A stretch of 64,000 nt of DNA from Ziziphus jujuba (lineage: Eukaryota > Streptophyta > Magnoliopsida > Rosales > Rhamnaceae). The stretch covers positions 24,988,501 to 25,052,500 of the forward strand of contig NC_083387.1 in NCBI RefSeq assembly GCF_031755915.1, read 5' to 3'. Made by a program: the position numbers and the translations under genes. The notes beneath the pieces were generated by a model. It was not told where the DNA came from and searched no databases. It saw only the letters and a program-made list of their open reading frames with translations. Shown in pieces: positions 1 through 8,915 of this stretch. How positions within the stretch are numbered: position 1 is the first letter of the stretch; every line of letters starts with the position of its first letter.

Positions 1-340
1 CTCTATTACCCAAAAAATAAGAATGGGAATGACAGTTAAAAAAGAGGAAACAAAAATACAATATTAACATTACCAGATCAAAATGGGGCCATTTAAGTCT
101 ACCAAGAGCCATTTAGTCATCATCCTCCTCCACAATTTTGTTTTCTCATCCATCTAAACATAGATATCCAAGACTCTTTCTCGTTTTTAATGCTCGGAAT
201 AAAAGAATTATCTGGACTATACTTGATTAAATGAAGTTTACTTTTTTCTCTTGGCCCCCCCGCCCCCTCTCTTTCTCTCAAAATGGCCTATTTTCGTGAT
301 ACACTTCATTGTTCCTAATTAAATACATACTTCATTTCAA

Positions 341-385
341 TATAATAATAATAATAATAATAATTATTATTATTATTATTATAAT
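341..385. repeat. Palindromic ATA/TTA microsatellite
   Basis: A run of about seven ATA units is followed directly by about seven ATT units, so the tract is a near-perfect inverted repeat able to form a hairpin. It is flanked on both sides by similar words (ATACATACTTCAT and ATACATGCTTCAT), a short direct repeat. Confidence 0.8.
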
Positions 386-593
386 ACATGCTTCATCAAG
401 AGTACCAAAAAAATAACAAAATATATGTGCATATCCACAAAAAGAATGCGTCCAATAATAATAATCATCATCATCATGCATAGTTTTTTTTAGACTTAAA
501 ATAATTGTTTTGTTTTGCATGCCAGTGTTAGTTTGATTTTTATTCTCGTTATTAAAATGGGATACCTAGCTACCAAATTAATTGATCTTATAT

Positions 594-623
594 TGTGTGT
601 GTGTATATATATATATATATATA
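594..623. repeat. (TG)n(TA)n dinucleotide microsatellite
   Basis: A short TG run passes directly into a TA run. It is an ordinary simple sequence repeat. Confidence 0.8.
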
Positions 624-1469
624 ATTGTGCATAAATACATATACATATCCTCCGTAGAACCTGTACATATATAAAAACATGAGACACGAAATAATTTATG
701 CCACATCTATATTATTAAAAGAAACAAGCTTTGTCCCCCAAAAAATATAAACAAAATGAGAGAAAAGACTAACTGTATTCTTTTCCGGGAATATTACCAT
801 ATATTATATGTGGTTACTCCAAATATTCATTTACAATATTATATATATATGTATACCATATCAATTGGAATAATTTTAAGCCTACAATACTCCTGAAACC
901 TACCCCATTCATAACAATTATTCTCTTTTTTCTTCTTCTCATTAATTTCTCGATATAAATAAAAGATTAATCTTTTATGCTGGCAATTAAAAAACTTAGT
1001 ACATTATCTAATCTAGATTTAAATATATTTTAAATATGGTGACCATTTTATCATTGAAAGAAAGGAATATTAATTTTGAACTTTTAAAAATGAATGCTAT
1101 TCCTTAAATTAGGAGAATATGTATTTTTATGGAATAAATAATTTTAAAATTGAAATATACCAAAAAAAAGAATAGTGAATTGTATTCCTATGGAAAATTT
1201 ATATTTGAACAAAAATAGCTCTTTATGGGGATAAAAACAAAGAAAAAAAAATTAATTATTCTTATTTATATGTTTGATAAGAATATTAAATTAGATTCAA
1301 AATTTAGCCTTTTTAAATATTTTTAAAAAATCAAATATGGTAAAAATCGATATTAAAAGTAAACGTTTATATTTATTAATCTATTTTTACCATATAATGA
1401 ACTATTTAAGTTTAATAGTTCAAACAAGGGCACTAACCTTAATGCTTCAGTAAACGTAAATAGCTTTGA

Positions 1470-2853
1470 TGTACCTTTCAGATACCTCTTTTCAGGATTT
1501 AAAAGAAATCTACTCACGACGCTTACTGCATGAGCAATGTCTGGTCTGGTACACACTATTGCATACATAAGACTTCCTACCACTGAAGAATAAGGTACGG
1601 ACGTCATCTCCTTTATCTCTTCTTTGGATGAGGGCACAATCTCTTGCTCAACTTAAAATGGTTTGCAAGTGGAATGTTGACTGGTTTGGTTTTATCTATG
1701 TCGAACCTCTTTATCACTCGTTCAACATACTTCTCCTGAGTTAGCCATAACCTTCTATTTTTCCTATCTCGGATTATTTGCATTCCCAAAATTTGTTGAG
1801 CTGGTCCTAAGTTTTTAATATTAAAGGACTTAGACAATTCTTTCTTCAGTTGACTAATCTTTATTGTATCTTGTCCAACGATCAACATGTCATCCACATA
1901 TAGCAAAAGTGCAATAAAGTTTCCACCTGAAAATTTTTGAATATAAACACACTGGTCTGCTGCAGTCCTTTTATAGCCTTGACTCACCATAAACGAGTTA
2001 AACTTCTTATACCATTGTCTTGGTGCTTGCTTGAGGCCATATAAACTCTTCTTCAGCTTGCATACGAGATTTTCTTTCCTTGAAACCTCAAATCCTTCTA
2101 GCTACTCCATGTAGATTTCCTCATGTAAATCACCGTGAAGAAATACTATCTTCACATCCATCTGTTCAAGCTCTAGGTTTAGACTTGTTACTAAACAAAA
2201 AATGACTCGAATTGAAGTCATTTTTACCACTGGTGAAAAGATCTCGTCAAAGTCAATTCCTTTCTTCTGAAGAAATCCTTTGACCACCAATTGGACTTTG
2301 TGTTTCGCTACCCTTCTGCTGCCATCTTTCTTGAGCTTGAACACCCATTTATTCTTTAGTGCCTTCTTTCTTGTTGGAAGCTCAACCAACTCATAAGTAT
2401 GATTTTTCTACAAGGATTCCATCTTATCTTGCATTGCTTGCAGCCATTTTTCCTTGTCTTGATAAGAAACAGCTTCCTGGAAACTCTCTAGCTCCCCCTA
2501 TTCAGTAAGCACAATATACCCAAATTCTGGAAATCTTTTTGATGGAATTCGGCCTCGCTCAGATTTTCGAACTTGTAAACCACTGGTTTCAAGAGGTGTA
2601 CCATCATCTGATCGCTGTGATGGCCTTGCAGCTGCTTGAGAGGATTGAGTCCCCCCCTGCTCAATATCCCTTTCTTCCTCCTGGTCTGCTTCTGGCATAT
2701 CTTCATGCATCTCATTATCCTCTGTGGCTATTTGTGTCGATGCTTGATTAGGATCAAAATTCTCGGCACTAAAACTACAATTAGGAGACATTCTAGGCTT
2801 TTCAGTATTTTCCATTGTCTGGTTTTCATGGAATACTACATCCCTGCTTCTAA
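1470..2853 (-). pseudogene. Copia reverse transcriptase region (degenerate)
   Basis: From 2853 downward the frames give an acidic linker (about 2500-2815), the N-terminal RT block with NKWVFKLKKDGS and FSPVVKMTSIR (2102-2389), the catalytic YVDDMLIVG block (1613-1990), and the C-terminal MYAIVCTRPDIAHAVSVVSRF block (about 1470-1637). At least three breaks separate these pieces. In the last piece NPEKR joins directly to YLKGTSK, lacking the usual dozen residues between them, so a small internal deletion is likely. Only a relic of RT is present and RNase H is absent. Confidence 0.85.
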
Positions 2854-2894
2854 TGTAACAACCCGTCCTAAATCACATTGGAATTCGTGCACGT

Positions 2895-3100
2895 TGACCG
2901 AGGTTGACCGTTGATCGAGTAGGTCAAAAGTTGACTTTTTGTTCCAGTTGGAATTTCTAGTTGACCAGGGTATCGTGTCGAAGTGCATGATGCCCCGAGT
3001 TCGTAGACTAGTAGCACGTCGAAAACGGAGCTACGGTTTGAAAGTTATGGGCAAAACAAGTCGAGGTGCAAACAGTTCAAAAGGTGCCGGGAGTTGACTT
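2895..3100 (+). promoter_or_regulatory. W-box (TTGAC) cluster at the start of the family A LTR
   Basis: Six TTGAC/GTCAA cores, the WRKY-factor binding core, lie within about 200 bases of the LTR start, five of them in the first 80 bases. The same segment of the copy near 49320-49400 holds nine cores in about 95 bases. Binding itself is inferred only from the motif. Confidence 0.5.
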
Positions 3101-3275
3101 TTTGTTGTTGTGTAATTTTGTTTTAACTTTTGTATGGTTGTAAAGTACTCGTCAATACGAGTTCATAGACTAGCAGCACGTTTAAATTGGACATCTGGTT
3201 AAAAAGTTATGGATGTTTGAAGTTCGCTGGATACCGTAATATTTTATTATATCTGGCTTAAGTGCACAGTAATGC

Positions 3276-3304
3276 CACGTGTCATCACCTGATTGGTCCA
3301 CGTG
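3276..3304 (+). promoter_or_regulatory. Paired G-boxes with CCAAT-type motif and TATA-like tract in the LTR
   Basis: Two CACGTG cores (3276-3281 and 3299-3304) flank ATTGG, the reverse of CCAAT. A TTTTATTTGG stretch follows near 3330 and a GA-rich tract near 3355-3380. This order resembles a plant promoter, and the transcription start is guessed to be near the GA tract. Other copies keep CACGTG or near-cognate forms here. Confidence 0.45.
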
Positions 3305-4256
3305 GATGAACAGTGTCACCCACGGTGGCTTTTATTTGGCAAAAATGCTGGGGAAGAGAGAGAAGAGAGAGAGAGAAACGACCAACCGCCGGAAATCGTC
3401 CAATTTTCCGGCCGATCCTTGCTACACGCACCGGCCAGACGGGAGCGCCTTCCCATTTCCGGCCAAACCCCAAAATCTCACAACCGCCGGTCACCGGACG
3501 CGCCCAGATCGAGCCGGCGAAGCACGGCGGTGATTTTTCCCTCCACCGCCGTTCGCCCAGTTTCCGGCCATTTTCAGGCCACACGCGCCAGCCACCCCTC
3601 ACCACCTCCTCAATTCCGGCCTGCCCACCAAATTTCACGGCCGCCGGACCTCCGACACGCCGAGATCGGAGCATTTTCCGGCGAGACGCCGAAAATCTTC
3701 AAACCCCGATCTCTTCGCCGTCCGGCCTCCGTTTGCCTCACCGCCAGTCCTGTTGGAATCCTCTCCCCTCAATCTACAAAACTGCCAAAAATCTCTGCCA
3801 ACGGCCACCATACGCGCCGTCGCCGGTAACAGTTGCCGGTGACCGCGGCGGCTCGCCGGAAGTCACTGTTCCGGCGAGTACTCAATTGCACCGCTGATCC
3901 CTGTCCACTAATTCCGACCTCTTGAATCCAAATCCGACATCCTTTTCCTCCAATTCGCGACGGTTTAGGAGAATTGAGGAGTTAAATCTTGAAAGCTTTC
4001 CGGTGAGATTCCGGCCACCTCGGGTCCGATCTCCGAGAAGTAAGACCGAATCCGTGATCCTTATCACTCAAGCTTCGATTGGGTATATCACTCGTAATTT
4101 TTAGTTGTCGTTTGTGTTCGCTCCCCGGGTACCCATTTGGGAGTTACCCGATTAAAATATTAATCTATTTGGTTGGTGTACTGTGGATGTTTTAGGTGCG
4201 CGTGCGAGTAGTGGAGTTGATCCTGCGGAGGATCTTAGCTGATATACGCGCTTAAG

Positions 4257-5331
4257 GTGAGTGAACCACCTTTAAAAATATTTTAGGGCAATTAATTATG
4301 TTTAATTGGTATTTGAATTATGCTCATGTGGTGCAGTTTAATTATTATTTTATTGTGATTTCATTTTAATTATTATGTATAAGCAAGGTATTTTCAGTAA
4401 TAAATCGTATGTGGTTTTAAATATTATATTTTGGGCATAATTGGTTTAAATATTTTATGAAAATATTTGTTTAAATTGGTGGTTTAATTTTATAATTATG
4501 CCCACGGTATTTTAATTGTTGAATCTCGTATTACGAGAAAAATTATTGTTTTATTGGTTATCGATGTTTTCGTACCGGGTTGTTAAATGAAAATATGTGG
4601 GATGGTAAATGTGAAAATTGGTATATTTTCCACGGTAATTTTGGAAAGAACGGTACGGTTGATTTAATAATTATTTTAGACGCATTCATACAGTATTGGT
4701 GTTCTGGTGTATGTATATGGTTAGCGCGCAAGTATTATGTCTCCCGTGAGTTGCCATTGGACCGTGGGCAAGCAAGTTTGATATTGGCCACAGCCGCCCC
4801 CCTCCTTGGCCGGGATGACGGTTTCAGCAGCAGTACTGTCGGGACGCCGAAGTGTTGTTTGCAAGTTTCTCTCTTTAATCTCCCCGCCAGTCGGTGCTCA
4901 GGATGCTGGGTATCGGAGGGCATCACCGGTATATGGTGTGGTGCGTCAAGTGTAAATTTTCAAATGAAATTTCAAACCCCAAAGGTGTTCAAAAAATTAT
5001 TTATTATAATTTATTACATTTTAATTATATTTGAGGTATTTATTTATTTATTGTTTATTAAATTGTTTGATCCCTTGATTTTCGGGAAATACGAATATCG
5101 GGTTTTGTGAAAATGTTTTAAAAAGGGAACATTTCCAACGGAGTGATTAGTGAGAGTTTTGAGGGAAATTATTATTTCCAACCGCTGTTATTTATTTACT
5201 TATTTAATTGCCGGTATTACTTAAATTTTCTTAATTGTTATATTATTATTGTTAATATTAAAGGTGTTCAGTAGCTAGGGTCGCTCACTGAGATGATTAG
5301 CATCTCACGTTTTTAAATTCCGTTCCCTTAG
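4257..5331 (+). other. Possible intron inside the family A LTR
   Basis: AAG|GTGAGT is a near-consensus plant donor at 4257, and TTCCCTTAG|GTGCA is a plausible acceptor ending at 5331. The interval is AT-rich, as plant introns are, and the segment upstream is GC-rich. Equivalent pairs occur on the minus strand at 52585-53759, 58583-59757 and 36779-40989 (the last interrupted by a nested LTR), and in family C at 19465-20752 and 27149-28051. Splicing is an inference and no transcript evidence is available. Confidence 0.4.
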
Positions 5332-5750
5332 GTGCAAGGGGTGGTAGACGTTCTTCCGGAGCAAACCAATTCTCCGCCGCTATCTTGTTTCGAGAAGTAC
5401 TTTTGTGCTCGTTCATTTCAGTTGTATTATTTTTTTCATCTTTGTTGTATTTCTATTGAATAGCATTTCATGAAGCTCTGTATACTATTCTGGACACTTG
5501 TGTTTTATTTATGCACTGGGTTGCTGTTATTGTTGTGAAGTGCTGTAAATTTGTGGAATCGAATTGTAGTTTTACGGGAGGAATAAGGGAATGAATATAG
5601 AAGTGTGTTTTAGTGCAGGTAATTTTGGTAAGTCCTACTCTTAGGGGAGGTGCTGTCGGATTTTCCGTTGGAAGGTTCGGTGGTATTTCCCTGGGATCAG
5701 GACTTGTCTAGGGTTCCGGGGAGGAATTCTGGACGGGTCCTGACATCTAA

Positions 5751-6965
5751 TAACCTTCTTTGTCTTTAGGTCCCATAACCTCTATCCGAATTCTTCATCT
5801 CCATATCTTATAAAGATGCATGGAGTAGATCTTGCATCGAGCTTCTGTCTAAGCTCCTTGGATACATGTACATAAGCTAAACAACCGAACATTCTTAAAT
5901 GAGAGTAGGAGGGAATCTTACCCGACCATACTTTCTCCGGAATTTCAAAATTCAATGGTACGGATGGTGATCTGTTGATTAAATAGCAGGCGGCACGAAC
6001 AACTTCTCCCCATAATGGCTTTGGTAGCTTAGCCATACTGATCATGCTTCTGACCTTTTCCATAATGGTTCGGTTCATTCTCTCGGCTATTCGATTATAT
6101 TGTGGGGTGCAAGGGACCGTCTTCTCATGTCGAATATCGTGTCTTCTATAGTAGGCATCGAACTCCTTGGAAGTATACTCACCTCCATTATCTGAGCGGA
6201 AACATTTAAGCTTCTTTCCTGTTTCACGCTCTACCATGGTATGAAACAGTTTGAAGTAATCCAATACCTGGTCCTTTGTCTTTAAGAAATATACCCACAC
6301 CTTTCGAGAAGCATCATCAATGAAGGTCAGGAAATACCTATTGCCACCTAATGATTCCACCTCCATGGGACCACAAATATAAGAGTGCACCAGACTGAGC
6401 AACTCTGATATTTTCGATGCAAAGGAACTGAAAGAGACTTCATGTTGCTTACCAAACAAGCAATGACTACAAGGATCTAGCATAGCATCCTTGCAGACAG
6501 TAATAAGCTTCTTCTTTGTCAAAGTAGACAATCCTTTTTCACTCATGTGACTGAGTCTTTAGTGCCACAGATTTTGAGATGCCTCACTTTCTGCAATGTT
6601 GAGGCTATCCGCACATATCTTCACATGATTCTTGTACTACGTTCCACAAATATGTCATCGGGCGACAACTATGGCACCTTTCGTCATTTTCCATGTACCT
6701 TTGCTGAAATGGTTTTCATAGCCTTGCTTGTCTAAGGCTGCTCCCAAAAGTAGATTAGGCCGAAGGTCTGGAACATGACGGACATCCTTCAGAGTGATTG
6801 TACAATCAACATTTGTTTTTACCTAATTATCACCAGTTCCCACAATCTTTGTGAAACAGGAATTTCCCATCTTTACCATACCAAAGTCTCCTGCTTTGTA
6901 CATTTTGAAGAAATCTCTGTGTGGAGTGACATGATAGGATACTGTAGTATCAACTACCCACTCAA
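5751..6965 (-). pseudogene. Copia protease and integrase region (degenerate)
   Basis: The protease end lies near 6870-6965, where the usual DSGAS-type site reads DTTVSYH. The GAG-pre-integrase word LWH is followed by a stop (TAA, 6559-6561), then RLSHMSEKGL. A long open segment (5782-6546) holds the zinc-finger CSHC, the core with FLTFIDDASRKVWVYFLK and FRSDNGGEYTSKEF, and the TPQYNRIAERMNRTIMEKVR segment. The acidic triad is partly visible as D, D and E. The frame ends where the solo LTR entered. Confidence 0.88.
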
Positions 6966-6979
6966 CGTCTTGGGTTGAT

Positions 6980-7860
6980 ATATGAAGGCATGTCTATTTT
7001 TCGGTGGAGCAGAGTGCCACTTCTCTTGTAACAGTGACTAGAGTCTCTCCATCCTTCTTCGGCTGAGTACTTTGAAGTCTCTGCTCTCTCAACAACTTTC
7101 TGCAGTTCTTCTTCATGTGACCTTCCAGGCCATAATGATAGCACTTATATGATGATTTCCTATCGTCTGTAGATCTACCTCTGCTCTTGCTCCTGCCTCT
7201 CCCCCTATCTCGACCACCTCTTTGCTGTCTTCCTCTCTTTGTGCCTGGTCCATGCCAAGTCTTTTCTCCTGGCCTCTTCATTAAATAGGATATCCTTAAT
7301 CATAGACATAGTAAGTTTACCATTCGGGGCCGAATTACTGAGAGAGACTACCAGCATCTCCTAGCTATCTGGAAGAGAGCTTAGAAGTAGGAGAGCCCGA
7401 TCCTCATCCCTTAGTTGGTAATCCACAAAGATAATTGATTTACTAAGCTCTGAAACTCACTAGTATGCTCGGCTACAGAAGTTCCACTTTGTCATTTTAG
7501 ATTTACCAATCGCTTAAGCAACAAGGCTTTGTTCTGAGTAGTCTTGGCCTGGTATATGTTCTCCAATTTTGTCCAGAGGGCATATGCATCTGTTTCCTTC
7601 GCTACATGATGGAAGACATTGTGGTCGATCCATTGTCTGATATGACCGATCATTTTCTTATTAATTTCTTCCATTCTGCTTCTCTACTGGGATCGGGGTT
7701 TACTCCTTTAGCTTCTATAGGATTAAACAAATCCTTACAATTAAGGAGATCTTCCATCCGAGGTCTCCAAAGTGTATAATTAGTGGCAGTGAGCTTAACC
7801 ATAGCTCCCGAAGATGATTCTTCCATTGACATAATGGCTTGATAAAAACGGAGTCGAATT
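6980..7860 (-). pseudogene. Copia gag with zinc knuckle (degenerate)
   Basis: From 7860 downward are a gag start with LTATNYTLWRPRMEDLL, the segment WTKLENIYQAKTTQNKALLLKRLVNLK, and the nucleic-acid-binding knuckle CYHYGLEGHMKKNC (CX2CX4HX4C, near 7100-7150) after an Arg/Gly-rich basic stretch. Breaks separate the three pieces. The product would be the capsid/nucleocapsid of the copia particle. This copy cannot make it in one frame. Confidence 0.85.
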
Positions 7861-7928
7861 TGGCAAAATGGAGTTAATCTTTGCATCCAGAACGGCCGAA
7901 AATGGTGGACTGGACTCTTCAGGGTCAA

Positions 7929-8447
7929 AATACAATTACAAAAAATTTTGGGGCAAAAAAGTAATTTCCCAAAATTTTGGGATCAAACTGTAAATACAGA
8001 AACTACAGAGGACAATCTGTAATTTTTGCAAATATAGGGGCTGTTCTGCAATTTCAGAAACTTTTAATGATGTGGTAGATTGTGATGATGTGTCAACACG
8101 TGTCAGATGACGTGGCCATTATGTGGCTGACAATGTGTTGGGTCGCGTGGCAGATGACGTGGCTGATTCGTTGGCGTGTCGATGATGTGGAAGCTGATGT
8201 GGCCGTCTTCAACCTCCAAATGGCGCGTGCGGCTCGTGTTGCGCATTACCTGCTGCAGAAAAATTCGGGTGGCGCATGTAAGCGCGTTCAGCGTCGCGTT
8301 TCTCTCCGACGAACTTGGTTTTCTCGTCTCGTCAAGTTATTTCACCTAGTATTGTCAAATTATTGATTTGAGCAACTTTTCGAAGCACTAACTTGAAGAA
8401 CAGAGGCTCTGTTTCTTCAAATTTTGAACCAAAGCTCTCAACCTAGA
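7929..8447 (-). other. Copia 5' leader between PBS and gag
   Basis: This untranslated leader is relatively GC-rich at 8090-8330 and repeats the word AGATGACGTGGC twice (about 8105 and 8152), with further TGATGTGG variants nearby. TGACGTGGC resembles plant bZIP-binding elements. No convincing gene is seen. Confidence 0.5.
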
Positions 8448-8459
8448 GCTCTGATACCA
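8448..8459 (-). other. Copia primer-binding site (initiator-Met tRNA type)
   Basis: On the minus strand it reads TGGTATCAGAGC, the usual complement of the plant initiator methionine tRNA 3' end, two bases from the LTR. Confidence 0.9.
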
Positions 8460-8461
8460 CT

Positions 8462-8915
8462 TGTTGTGGTTCTCTGACCACTGTAGAGAAGAAATATGAG
8501 AAGAAAAATAAAAAGAATTCTATTACTCTCTTGAAAATAGAATACAAAGCACAAAACTTCTCTCTCTCGGATTCTCACGTGGAATCTCTCTCTATTTACT
8601 ATCAAACTCTCTCTTGGAGTTTCAACTCTTCTCTCAAGCTCTCTTAGCTCTCAACACTCCTCACTTGGGATGATATTGAGGTTGCTCGGCTTGGCTTGGA
8701 GATGCAACGGGATGGAGCCTATTTATAGGCTCATAAGTCGGTTGCATGGCCACCATTTTCAACCGGTTTTGACAATTAGCACTGACCTCTGCCACTGCCC
8801 ACAATTGTTGAGAGCAAGTTGTAGTTCGGTGTTAAATGCAGTAATGGCCATTGTCAAAAATGGTGAGCTGCTGGTTTCACACTGTCGGTGCAGTGTGGTG
8901 CGGCTGGACTTCACA
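8462..8915 (-). mobile_element. 5' LTR of the copia element (454 bp)
   Basis: On the plus strand it runs from TGTTGTGGTTC to GGACTTCACA, so it has TG...CA termini, and it adjoins the PBS. The next five bases, CTTAG (8916-8920), are native ABCG exon sequence and would be the target-site duplication. No second LTR is found on the left. Confidence 0.88.

Larger units (their letters stand above)
1..1440. other. AT-rich non-coding DNA left of the copia remnant
   Basis: No reading frame here resembles a known protein. The stretch is AT-rich with A/T homopolymer runs, a palindromic trinucleotide repeat and a TG/TA dinucleotide repeat. It should contain the missing 3' part of the copia element and the rest of the disrupted ABCG exon, but neither is visible, so the left copia boundary looks like a deletion breakpoint. 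Confidence 0.6.
2854..5745 (+). mobile_element. Solo LTR of Ty3/gypsy family A (2.9 kb) inside the copia element
   Basis: It begins TGTAACAACCCG and ends GGACGGGTCCTGACA, and is flanked by perfect 5-bp target-site duplications TCTAA (2849-2853 and 5746-5750). No internal region adjoins it, so it is a solo LTR left by LTR-LTR recombination. It splits the copia integrase from RT and is therefore younger than the copia insertion. Parts in order are a W-box-rich start, a direct-repeat module, paired G-boxes (3276-3304), a GA-rich tract, a GC-rich segment (about 3380-4070), a possible intron (4257-5331) and the terminal U5-like end. Family relatives in this window are at 36348-41369, 37339-39602, 48166-49440, 52163-55053 and 58161-61087. 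Confidence 0.93.
1441..8915 (-). mobile_element. Ty1/copia (Tnt1-like) retrotransposon, 3'-truncated and with a nested solo LTR
   Basis: Read on the minus strand the order is 5' LTR (8462-8915), PBS (8448-8459), gag with CCHC zinc knuckle, protease, integrase and reverse transcriptase. This PR-IN-RT order defines copia elements. The RNase H domain and 3' LTR are missing: homology stops near 1461 just after the YLKGTSK word at the end of RT. A foreign solo LTR (2854-5745) sits between integrase and RT. Many frameshifts and stops break the frame, so the copy is not autonomous. The 5' LTR abuts CTTAG within an ABCG exon, so it entered that exon. The matching left flank is lost. Confidence 0.9.

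Noticed and set aside
3285..3829. Overlapping ORFs on both strands in the GC-rich segment (129, 178 and 194 codons) as host genes
   Set aside because: They lie inside a solo LTR with clean TSDs and are open on both strands because of GC-rich composition. Only the sense frame is kept as a low-confidence finding.
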